A DNA stretch of 12,903 nucleotides from Paracoccaceae bacterium (GTDB lineage: Bacteria; Pseudomonadota; Alphaproteobacteria; Rhodobacterales; Rhodobacteraceae): assembly GCA_016937725.1 (NCBI GenBank), contig JAFGVZ010000153.1, positions 1 through 12,903 of the forward strand, given 5' to 3'. The position numbers and the translations under genes are program-made. Every line of letters starts with the position of its first letter. The first letter of the stretch is position 1. Positions 6,760 to 12,903 of the stretch are shown piece by piece. Under the pieces are notes generated by a model. That model had not been told where the DNA came from, searched no databases, and saw only the letters and a list, made by a program, of their open reading frames with translations.

Positions 6760-7626
6760 ATGGACATTACCATGCCCCTGCCCTCTGCCCGCGACTGGAC
6801 CGAAGCGACCGAGCGCCGCGTCATGCTGTTTGGCATGTCGGGTCTTGGGAAAACCCATCTGGCCAAGCTGTTGCGCGAGGGCGGCGACTGGTTTCACTAC
6901 TCGGTCGATTACCGGATCGGCACGCGCTACATGGGCGAATACATCGCCGACAATTTCAAGCGCGAGGCGATGCGCGTGCCGCTTCTGCGCGAACTGCTTC
7001 TGACGGATTCGGTGTATATCACCTCGAACATCACCTTCGACAATCTGGCGCCCCTCTCGACCTATCTGGGCAAGCCGGGCGACCCAGACAAAGGCGGGCT
7101 GCCTTTTGAGGAATACATGCGCCGTCAGGACCAACACCGGGCCGCCGAAATCGCGGCTTTGCGCGATACTGTGCCGTTTATTGCCCGCGCCGAGGACCTC
7201 TATGGCTACCGCAATTTCGTCTGTGACACTGGCGGGTCCATCTGCGAAGTGATCGACCCGTTCGACCGCGACGACGCGCTGATGGGGGAGTTGGCCAAGC
7301 ATGTGCTGCCCATCTGGATCGAAGGCTCTGACGCGCATACGGCTGAACTTGTCCGGCGTTTCGACCGCGCGCCGAAGCCCATGTATTATCAGCCCGATTT
7401 CCTGCATGCCGCTTGGGCCGACTACCTGTCGCAAACCGGCCAGTCCGAGGACAAGGTCGACCCCGACGCTTTCGTGCGCTGGACCTATGCGCGCGCACTT
7501 GCCCACCGCGCGCCGCGCTACCGCGCGATGGCACAGATTTGGGGCGTAACCGTGAGTGCCGAAGAGGTGGCCAAGATCACCGATTGCGATAGTTTTACCG
7601 CCCTGATTGCGACCAAGCTGGACTAA
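6760..7626 (+). CDS. P-loop ATPase of unknown role, co-transcribed with metA
   Basis: The 288-residue soluble protein carries a clear Walker A motif, GMSGLGKT (residues 25-32), right after a beta-strand (VMLF). This places it among small P-loop NTPases or kinases. HYSVDYRIGTRY (46-57) sits where many nucleoside and shikimate-type kinases bind substrate. NFVCDTGGS (152-160) could provide the acidic Walker B residue (Asp156). The C-terminal third (190-288) is helical and has no motif I can name. There is no signal peptide or membrane segment. It precedes metA by only five bases, so the two are almost certainly co-transcribed, which hints at a role tied to methionine or homoserine metabolism, though this is inference. 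The start could be ATG 6760 or ATG 6772 (four residues shorter); neither has a good ribosome binding site. ATP binding is well supported; the reaction is unknown. Confidence 0.85.
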   Translation: MDITMPLPSARDWTEATERRVMLFGMSGLGKTHLAKLLREGGDWFHYSVDYRIGTRYMGEYIADNFKREAMRVPLLRELLLTDSVYITSNITFDNLAPLSTYLGKPGDPDKGGLPFEEYMRRQDQHRAAEIAALRDTVPFIARAEDLYGYRNFVCDTGGSICEVIDPFDRDDALMGELAKHVLPIWIEGSDAHTAELVRRFDRAPKPMYYQPDFLHAAWADYLSQTGQSEDKVDPDAFVRWTYARALAHRAPRYRAMAQIWGVTVSAEEVAKITDCDSFTALIATKLD

Positions 7627-7631
7627 GACAG

Positions 7632-8549
7632 ATGCCCATCAAATTGCCCGAAACCCTGCCCGCCTATGACGTGCTGTCGCGTGAGGGCGTGATGGTCATG
7701 TCAGAGAGCGCGGCGTCCCTTCAGGACATTCGCCCCTTGCGCATTGGGCTGTTGAACCTGATGCCCAAGAAGATCCAGACGGAAAACCAGTTCGCCCGTC
7801 TGATCGGGGCCACTCCCTTGCAGATAGAATTTTCGCTCATCCGCATGACGGAGCATGAAACCAAGACCACCGCCGCCGAGCATATGGCCGAGTTTTATCG
7901 CCCCTTTGCAGCCGTAAAGGACGAAAAGTTCGACGGGCTGATCATCACCGGCGCGCCGATCGAGCATTTGGATTACAGCGATGTCACCTATTGGGATGAA
8001 CTGACCGAGGTGTTCAACTGGACACAGACGCATGTGCATCACACCTTCGGGGTGTGTTGGGGTGGTATGGCGATGTTGTGGTATTTCCACCACGTGCAAA
8101 AGCACATGCTGGCGGAAAAGGCGTTTGGCTGCTTCCGCCACCGCAACCTCGCCCCCGCCTCGCCCTATCTGCGCGGGTTTTCCGATGATGTGCTGATCCC
8201 GGTCAGTCGTTGGACAGAACTGCGCCAGCCAGAGATTGATGCCGTGCCGGGGCTGACGACGCTGATCGCCTCGGACGAGGTGGGGCCCGCCCTCATTGAA
8301 GACCCTGCGCATCGCGCGCTGATGATCCTGAACCATTTCGAATATGACAGCACCACGCTGAAAGAAGAATATGACCGCGACGTGGACGCGGGCAAACCCA
8401 TCGCGGTGCCGCGCAATTACTACCCGGATGACAATCCCGCGCGTATGCCGATGAACCGCTGGCGAAGCCACGCACATCTTCTATATGGTAACTGGATCAA
8501 TCAGATATATCAGACAGCGCCCTATGACATTTCCCAGATTGGCCAGTAA
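7632..8549 (+). CDS. metAA: homoserine O-acetyltransferase (MetA family, acetyl-type)
   Basis: The 305-residue cytosolic enzyme acylates L-homoserine, the first committed step of methionine synthesis. It is a full-length MetA-family member that keeps the family numbering: nucleophile Cys142 in FGVCWGGMA, and His235 and Glu237 in NHFEYDS complete the catalytic triad. LLNLMPKKIQTENQFARL (40-57) is a family hallmark. Residue 111 is glutamate (TGAPIEHLDY). Structural work on the Bacillus cereus enzyme tied Glu111 to acetyl-CoA use and Gly111 (as in E. coli) to succinyl-CoA use, so O-acetylhomoserine is the likely product. The start ATG 7632 follows the ATPase stop by five bases, and the 3' end overlaps the next gene by 26 bases, marking it as the second gene of a four-gene run. 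No SAM-sensing leader lies directly upstream. Confidence 0.96.
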   Translation: MPIKLPETLPAYDVLSREGVMVMSESAASLQDIRPLRIGLLNLMPKKIQTENQFARLIGATPLQIEFSLIRMTEHETKTTAAEHMAEFYRPFAAVKDEKFDGLIITGAPIEHLDYSDVTYWDELTEVFNWTQTHVHHTFGVCWGGMAMLWYFHHVQKHMLAEKAFGCFRHRNLAPASPYLRGFSDDVLIPVSRWTELRQPEIDAVPGLTTLIASDEVGPALIEDPAHRALMILNHFEYDSTTLKEEYDRDVDAGKPIAVPRNYYPDDNPARMPMNRWRSHAHLLYGNWINQIYQTAPYDISQIGQ

Positions 8550-9465
8550 GGCCGCGCTTTTATCGGCACTTGCGGCCACGACCATGGCCTGTGCGCAGGC
8601 CGCCGATACCGCAAAAGCCTCGCCACAGGGGGCCTACATCGCGTTGGACGGTGGGCGCGTGCATGCGGTCGTGCAGGGGCAAGGGCCGGATCTGGTGCTG
8701 ATCCACGGTGCGAATGGCAATGCGCGCGATTTCACCTTTGATTTGGTTGGTCGCATGGCGCGCGATTTCCGCGTGATAGCGCTGGACCGCCCCGGTTTTG
8801 GCTATTCCGACCCGTTTGGTGGCCCGAAAAGCCCCCTCGCGCAAGCCGCCATTCTGCGCGACGCCGCGGCTGAGCTTGGTGTCGAGCGCCCGATCGTCTT
8901 GGGCCATTCCTATGGCGGTGCGGTCGCGATGGCTTGGGCGTTGCAAGCGCCGGATGACGTGGCAGGGCTGACACTTCTGGCCCCCGCCATCTATCCTTGG
9001 CCGGGGGAACTGGGGCTCTGGTATCAATTATCCTCGTCGTGGCTGGGGCAAAACGTGGTGTTGCCCTTGATTGCAGGGCTTGCGCCGCGCGGGGCGGTAG
9101 ACCGCAGCTTGGAGGGCGTTTTCGCGCCCAATCCTGTCCCGGAAGGATATATGGATCATCTGGGCTATGACGTGACGCTGCGCGCCAGCCAGCTTAGCCT
9201 GAACGCAAAACAGGTCGACAGCCTGAAGGGCTATGTCGAGGCGATGTCGGGCGGCTATCCGGCCTTGGACATGCCGATTGAAATTATCCATGGCGATCAG
9301 GACACGACCGTGGGCCTGTCGTTTCACTCGCAGCGCATGGCCGACACATTGGACAATGCCAACCTGACCATCCTGCCAGGTGTGGGCCATATGCCGCATC
9401 ACGCACGGCCAGAGGATGTGGCACAGGCTATTCGCCGCACCCACGAACGCGCCTTAGCGCAGTAA
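8524..9465 (+). CDS. exported alpha/beta hydrolase
   Basis: The 313-residue product has the alpha/beta-hydrolase fold. HG at 61-62 is the usual oxyanion-side motif. GHSYGG places the nucleophile at Ser129, Asp260 in HGDQD is the likely acid, and His289 in GVGHMPH completes the triad. DRPGFGYSDP (88-97) is typical of the haloperoxidase/epoxide-hydrolase-like branch. Residues 1-26 form a signal peptide, with cleavage likely after AQA. A cysteine at 23 (TMAC) is a weak lipobox, so a lipoprotein is possible but less likely. The start ATG 8524 lies inside metA and overlaps it by 26 bases; the frame is open to 8485, but the extra residues would spoil the signal peptide. Only 13 bases separate its stop from the rhodanese ATG. 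The substrate is unknown: esterase, lactonase and hydrolase activities are all possible. Confidence 0.9.
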   Translation: MTFPRLASKAALLSALAATTMACAQAADTAKASPQGAYIALDGGRVHAVVQGQGPDLVLIHGANGNARDFTFDLVGRMARDFRVIALDRPGFGYSDPFGGPKSPLAQAAILRDAAAELGVERPIVLGHSYGGAVAMAWALQAPDDVAGLTLLAPAIYPWPGELGLWYQLSSSWLGQNVVLPLIAGLAPRGAVDRSLEGVFAPNPVPEGYMDHLGYDVTLRASQLSLNAKQVDSLKGYVEAMSGGYPALDMPIEIIHGDQDTTVGLSFHSQRMADTLDNANLTILPGVGHMPHHARPEDVAQAIRRTHERALAQ

Positions 9466-9469
9466 CACC

Positions 9470-9473
9470 GGAG
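9470..9473 (+). promoter_or_regulatory. ribosome binding site fixing the rhodanese start
   Basis: GGAG lies five bases before ATG 9479. The alternative GTG at 9473 would overlap this site and add two residues before a good signal peptide, so ATG 9479 is preferred. Confidence 0.6.
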
Positions 9474-9478
9474 TGATC

Positions 9479-9901
9479 ATGCGCTTCCTGACCCTTGCCT
9501 TCGTCGCGCTGCTTGGGCTTGGAAGCCCGGCGCTGGCGCAACAGCATTACGTGGCCCAGCCCTCTGCCGCCGAACTTGAAAACGCCGATGTGCTGCTGGT
9601 CGATATTCGCCGCCCCGAAGAATGGGCGCAAACCGGTGTTTTGCCAAATGCGCATCTGCTGACCTATGAAGCCTTTGCCACACCGCAAGAGTTTCTGGCC
9701 GCCCTAGCCCCGCAGCTTGAAGAAGGCCGCCCTGTGGCCCTGATCTGCCGCACCGGGAACCGCACCAATATTGCTGCGCGCGAATTGGCCACCTTGCTCG
9801 ATCAGCCGGTGATCGATATTCAAGGGGGTATCTTTCGGCTGATGCGCGATGGCTACCAACCCAAGGCCCCGACCCGCGAACAGGGCTGTGTAACCTGCTG
9901 A
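9479..9901 (+). CDS. exported single-domain rhodanese-like sulfurtransferase with C-terminal CxxC
   Basis: The 140-residue product has a signal peptide (residues 1-20, ending SPALA and cut before QQHYVAQ) and one rhodanese domain. VDIRRPEEW (41-49) is the conserved N-terminal motif, and the active-site loop is CRTGNR (90-95), with Cys90 expected to carry the persulfide. QGGIFRLMRDGY near 115-126 is the usual C-terminal motif. Rhodaneses of this kind move sulfane sulfur to acceptors such as cyanide, thiols or partner proteins; here the site would be the periplasm. The last four residues are CVTC, a CxxC pair that is not part of the basic domain and could be a redox or metal-binding tail. It is the last gene of the ATPase-metA-hydrolase run, 13 bases after the hydrolase. 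The natural acceptor is unknown. Confidence 0.9.
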   Translation: MRFLTLAFVALLGLGSPALAQQHYVAQPSAAELENADVLLVDIRRPEEWAQTGVLPNAHLLTYEAFATPQEFLAALAPQLEEGRPVALICRTGNRTNIAARELATLLDQPVIDIQGGIFRLMRDGYQPKAPTREQGCVTC

Positions 9902-9978
9902 ATACCAACCCGTCGGCGCGCTTGATTTTTGGCGTTGCTTCATGTTAGCGCAAACGAAATTCATTCGGAGGGACTGCC

Positions 9979-10980
9979 ATGACCACACGTCTTGCAATCA
10001 ACGGCTTTGGCCGGATCGGGCGGCTGGTGCTGCGCGCATTGGTAGAACAGGGCCGCGACGATCTGGAGATCGTCGCCATCAACGATCTTGGCCCGGTCGA
10101 GAGCATCGCACACCTTCTGCGTTTCGACAGCGTTCATGGCCGTTTCCCGACAGATGTGACCGTCGGCGATGGCACGATCGACGTGGGCCGCGGCCCGATC
10201 AAGATCACGGCAGAGCGCGACCCCGCCAACCTACCTTGGGACGATATCGACATCGTGCTGGAATGCACTGGCATTTTTACCGATGCCGACAAAGCCAAGG
10301 TGCATTTGGGCAAAGCTGGCAAGGTTCTGGTGTCGGCCCCGTCCAAAGGGGCCGACAAGACCATCGTTTACGGCGTGAACCACGACAGCCTGACAGCGGA
10401 TGACAAAATCGTCTCGAACGGGTCTTGCACCACCAACTGCCTGTCGCCGGTGGCCAAAGTGCTGAATGATGCCGTGGGCATTTCGCGCGGCTTCATGACC
10501 ACCATCCACAGTTACACCGGCGACCAGCCGACGCTGGATGCCATGCATAAGGACATGTATCGCGCGCGCGCGGCCGCGATGAGCATGATCCCCACCTCGA
10601 CCGGGGCTGCCAAGGCCGTGGGCCTTGTGCTGCCGGAACTGGCGGGCAAGCTCGATGGCGTAGCAATCCGCGTGCCTACCCCGAATGTGTCGGTCGTGGA
10701 CCTGACATTTGAAGCCATGCGCGACGTCACCGCGGAAGAGGTGAACGCCGCCGTGGTTGCTGCCGCCAGCGACGGGCCGCTGAAAGGAATTCTGGGCGTG
10801 ACCGATCAGCCCAACGTGTCGATGGATTTCAACCATGACCCCCGTTCTTCCATCTTCCATCTGGACCAGACCAAGGTTCTTGAGGGCCGTATGGTCCGCG
10901 TGCTGTCATGGTATGACAACGAATGGGGCTTCTCGAACCGGATGCTGGATACTGCCGCCGCGATGGCGAAAGCGGGTTAA
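9979..10980 (+). CDS. gap: glyceraldehyde-3-phosphate dehydrogenase, type I
   Basis: The 333-residue cytosolic enzyme converts glyceraldehyde 3-phosphate, phosphate and NAD(P)+ to 1,3-bisphosphoglycerate, and the reverse in gluconeogenesis. INGFGRIGRL (7-16) is the NAD-binding start. SNGSCTTNC holds nucleophile Cys150, and His177 is the catalytic base partner. NDL at 35-37 has the aspartate (Asp36) that favours NAD. WYDNEWGFSNRM is the C-terminal signature, and the length is standard. Where NAD-strict enzymes often carry Leu-Pro before HKD, this one has Ala188-Met189, so some use of NADP cannot be excluded. GGAGGG at 9967-9972 is a strong ribosome binding site for ATG 9979. The 77-base gap upstream contains TTGATT (9922-9927), a possible but weak -35 element. 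The gene stands alone and ends at a clear terminator. Confidence 0.97.
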   Translation: MTTRLAINGFGRIGRLVLRALVEQGRDDLEIVAINDLGPVESIAHLLRFDSVHGRFPTDVTVGDGTIDVGRGPIKITAERDPANLPWDDIDIVLECTGIFTDADKAKVHLGKAGKVLVSAPSKGADKTIVYGVNHDSLTADDKIVSNGSCTTNCLSPVAKVLNDAVGISRGFMTTIHSYTGDQPTLDAMHKDMYRARAAAMSMIPTSTGAAKAVGLVLPELAGKLDGVAIRVPTPNVSVVDLTFEAMRDVTAEEVNAAVVAAASDGPLKGILGVTDQPNVSMDFNHDPRSSIFHLDQTKVLEGRMVRVLSWYDNEWGFSNRMLDTAAAMAKAG

Positions 10981-11005
10981 GCCAACCTGCACCATCGGAC
11001 AATGC

Positions 11006-11036
11006 AACACCGCGCCCCCAGGGTGCGGTGTTTTTC
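11006..11036 (+). terminator. rho-independent terminator after gap
   Basis: The stem ACACCGCGCCC (11007-11017) pairs with GGGTGCGGTGT (11021-11031) around the loop CCA, with one G-U wobble, and an added A-T pair at the base. It runs into five T (11031-11035). It lies 26 bases after the gap stop and insulates gap from rpsA. Confidence 0.9.
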
Positions 11037-11081
11037 AATGCGGCGCCACATGCAGAATGCCGCCAAACCGCCCCAAAACCC

Positions 11082-11110
11082 TTGCCATGACGCGCCACAC
11101 CCCTTATGGA
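11082..11110 (+). promoter_or_regulatory. sigma70-type promoter for rpsA
   Basis: TTGCCA (11082-11087) and TATGGA (11105-11110) are separated by the ideal 17 bases, which predicts a start near 11117. It lies after the gap terminator and is the best promoter candidate in the window. It would drive rpsA with a leader of about 170 bases. Confidence 0.55.
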
Positions 11111-11116
11111 CACGCG

Positions 11117-11287
11117 CAATCAGGTGGCCAGTTGGGCCCTACATGTGATCCGGACAGGGACGGGTGCTTGCACCGGCCCCGATTTGTGTTTTGTCCAAAG
11201 CATGTCGGCCAAGCTGCCTGACGACAACCCAAAGACCGGCGGAGTCAACCGTCTGGCCAGCAACATGAACAAAGGAACCTGATCTGA
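11117..11287 (+). promoter_or_regulatory. structured rpsA leader, candidate regulatory 5' UTR
   Basis: The predicted transcript before rpsA can fold into a long hairpin: GGACA (11152-11156) pairs with TGTCC (11192-11196), GGG (11157-11159) can pair with the C-run at 11177-11180, and the tip is GGTG-CTTG-CACC (11163-11174), a stable CUUG tetraloop. The 3' part ends in the rpsA ribosome binding site AAAGGAA (11271-11277), eleven bases before ATG. Ribosomal protein S1 represses its own translation in E. coli, so a similar feedback element is plausible here, but this fold matches no named leader I know. A 58-codon open frame (11106-11282) also crosses this stretch; its ATG lies inside the -10 box, so it is unlikely to be translated in full. 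Confidence 0.35.
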
Positions 11288-12903
11288 ATGTGCGCTAAAG
11301 CAACCATGGAAGACTTCGAGGCAATGCTCAACGAGAGCCTCGAAATGGACACGCCCTCCGAGGGCAGTGTCGTGACCGGCAAGGTCATCGCAATCGAGGC
11401 CGGCCAGGCCATCATCGACGTCGGCTACAAGATGGAAGGCCGTGTCGATCTGAAAGAATTCGCAAATCCGGGTGAAGCCCCCACCGTCGCCGTGGGCGAC
11501 GAGGTCGAGGTCTTCCTGGAGCGCGTTGAAAATTCGCGCGGGGAAGCCGTTGTCAGCCGTGACAAGGCCCGCCGCGAAGCCGCGTGGGACAAGCTGGAAA
11601 AAGCCTATGCCGACGAAGCCCGCGTCGATGGCGCGATCTTTGGCCGCGTGAAAGGTGGCTTCACCGTCGATCTGGGCGGTGCTGTGGCCTTCCTGCCCGG
11701 TTCTCAGGTCGATGTGCGCCCCGTGCGCGATGCTGGTCCGTTGATGGGGCTGAAGCAGCCCTTCCAGATTTTGAAAATGGACCGTCGCCGCGGCAATATC
11801 GTCGTGTCGCGCCGCGCCATTCTGGAAGAAAGCCGCGCCGAACAGCGCGCCGAAGTCATCTCGCAACTGGCCGAAGGTCAGACCGTGGATGGCGTGGTCA
11901 AGAACATCACCGAATACGGGGCGTTCGTTGATTTGGGCGGCGTTGACGGCCTGCTGCACGTCACCGACATGGCATGGCGTCGCGTCAACCACCCGTCCGA
12001 AGTTGTCACCATTGGCGAATCGATCAAGGTGCAGGTCATCAAGATCAACAAGGACACGCACCGCATTTCGCTGGGTATCAAGCAACTGCAAGCCGATCCG
12101 TGGGATTCGGTCGAGCGCGATTACCCGCTGGAATCCGTCCACAAGGGCCGCGTGACCAACATCACCGATTACGGCGCGTTCGTCGAGCTGGAAGCCGGTG
12201 TCGAAGGTCTGGTCCATGTCTCGGAAATGAGCTGGACCAAGAAGAACGTGCATCCCGGCAAGATCGTCTCCACCTCTCAGGAAGTGGAAGTCATGGTTCT
12301 TGAAATCGACAGCGCCAAGCGCCGCGTGTCGCTGGGCCTGAAACAGACCCTGCGCAACCCGTGGGAGCAGTTCGCCGAGAAGAACCCGACCGGCACCCAG
12401 ATCGAGGGCGAGGTCAAGAACATCACCGAATTCGGTCTGTTCGTGGGTCTGGAAGGCGATATCGACGGCATGGTGCACCTGTCCGACCTGAGCTGGGACC
12501 AGCGCGGCGAAGACGCGATCCAGGAATACCGCAAGGGCGATATCGTTCAGGCGGTTGTCTCCGAGGTTGACGTCGAGAAAGAACGCATTTCGCTCTCGAT
12601 CAAGGCACTGGCCAATGACAACTTCTCGGAAGCTGTCGAAGGCGTGAAGCGCGGCTCTGTCGTGACCTGCGAAGTCACCTCGATCGAGGATGGCGGCATC
12701 GAGGTCATCTATAACGACATGAAAGCCTTCATCCGCCGCTCGGATCTGGCCCGCGACCGTGCCGACCAGCGCCCGGAACGCTTCCAGGTTGGCGACAAGG
12801 TCGACGCGCGCGTAACGTCCGTCGACGCCAAGACCCGCCGCTTGGGTCTGTCGATCAAGGCCCGCGAGATCGCGGAAGAGAAAGAGGCCGTGGAACAGTT
12901 CGG
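11288..12903 (+). CDS. rpsA: 30S ribosomal protein S1 (3' end cut by window)
   Basis: The frame is open from ATG 11288 to the window edge and encodes 538 residues. Alphaproteobacterial S1 is usually about 555-570 residues, so only a short C-terminal piece is missing. Six S1 (OB-fold) RNA-binding domains are seen, at about residues 24-92, 110-176, 195-266, 283-353, 370-440 and 455-525. Repeats 3-5 show the typical form, such as VVKNITEYGAFVDLGGVDGL and VTNITDYGAFVELEAGVEGL. S1 sits on the small ribosomal subunit and helps bind and unfold mRNA leaders for initiation. ATG 11288 (MCAKATMEDFEAML) is preferred for AAAGGAA at 11271-11277; ATG 11306 is an internal alternative. In many proteobacteria cmk lies just upstream; here gap does, with a terminator and a separate promoter between. 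Confidence 0.97.
   Translation, partial: MCAKATMEDFEAMLNESLEMDTPSEGSVVTGKVIAIEAGQAIIDVGYKMEGRVDLKEFANPGEAPTVAVGDEVEVFLERVENSRGEAVVSRDKARREAAWDKLEKAYADEARVDGAIFGRVKGGFTVDLGGAVAFLPGSQVDVRPVRDAGPLMGLKQPFQILKMDRRRGNIVVSRRAILEESRAEQRAEVISQLAEGQTVDGVVKNITEYGAFVDLGGVDGLLHVTDMAWRRVNHPSEVVTIGESIKVQVIKINKDTHRISLGIKQLQADPWDSVERDYPLESVHKGRVTNITDYGAFVELEAGVEGLVHVSEMSWTKKNVHPGKIVSTSQEVEVMVLEIDSAKRRVSLGLKQTLRNPWEQFAEKNPTGTQIEGEVKNITEFGLFVGLEGDIDGMVHLSDLSWDQRGEDAIQEYRKGDIVQAVVSEVDVEKERISLSIKALANDNFSEAVEGVKRGSVVTCEVTSIEDGGIEVIYNDMKAFIRRSDLARDRADQRPERFQVGDKVDARVTSVDAKTRRLGLSIKAREIAEEKEAVEQF

Noticed and set aside
11120..12478. Long minus-strand open frame (452 codons) opposite rpsA
   Set aside because: It is a shadow of the strongly biased rpsA codons; the plus frame encodes an unmistakable S1 protein with six domains.
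1..12903. Mobile elements, CRISPR array, tRNA or rRNA genes
   Set aside because: I saw no transposase or integrase, no regularly spaced repeats and no tRNA or rRNA signature on either strand.

Overview
The window reads as a chromosomal segment of an alphaproteobacterium of the Rhodobacteraceae (Rhodobacter/Roseobacter group). This rests on the high-GC coding bias with long antisense shadow frames, the style of the S1, GAPDH and penicillin-acylase-family sequences, and the set of genes present. No rRNA, tRNA, CRISPR array, insertion sequence, integrase or phage gene is visible.

Layout. (1) 1-2777, minus strand: a tight three-gene run, read from 2777 leftwards: a beta-hydroxyacid dehydrogenase of the 3-hydroxyisobutyrate dehydrogenase family, a gamma-class carbonic-anhydrase-like hexapeptide protein that overlaps its stop, and a 432-residue protein of unknown function (coiled coil plus C-terminal hydrophobic segment) starting just after the hexapeptide gene. 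A possible fragment of a plus-strand gene meets the last one tail to tail at 71-73. (2) 2778-2904: a divergent control region with a perfect 12-bp palindrome. (3) 2905-5361, plus: an envelope-anchored penicillin/AHL-acylase-family Ntn hydrolase whose nucleophile region looks degenerate. (4) 5539-6633: a FadL-type outer-membrane protein closed by a strong terminator. (5) 6760-9901, plus: a close-packed run of a P-loop ATPase of unknown role, homoserine O-acetyltransferase (MetA family), an exported alpha/beta hydrolase overlapping metA, and a small exported rhodanese. (6) 9979-10980: glyceraldehyde-3-phosphate dehydrogenase with its own terminator. (7) 11288 to the window end: rpsA (ribosomal protein S1), lacking only its C-terminus, behind a good promoter and a structured leader of about 170 nt.

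How the genes may work together. The metA run combines the first committed step of methionine synthesis with a predicted periplasmic sulfurtransferase and an uncharacterised P-loop protein, which suggests a shared link to sulfur or methionine supply; this is inference from spacing only. The acylase and FadL porin are both envelope proteins, and their upstream regions share short sequence elements, so common control is possible but unproven. gap and rpsA are housekeeping genes with separate signals.

No clearly new multi-gene system is visible. The best leads are the altered acylase active site, the two uncharacterised proteins (432-residue protein and metA-linked ATPase), the rpsA leader, and the rhodanese with a C-terminal CxxC.
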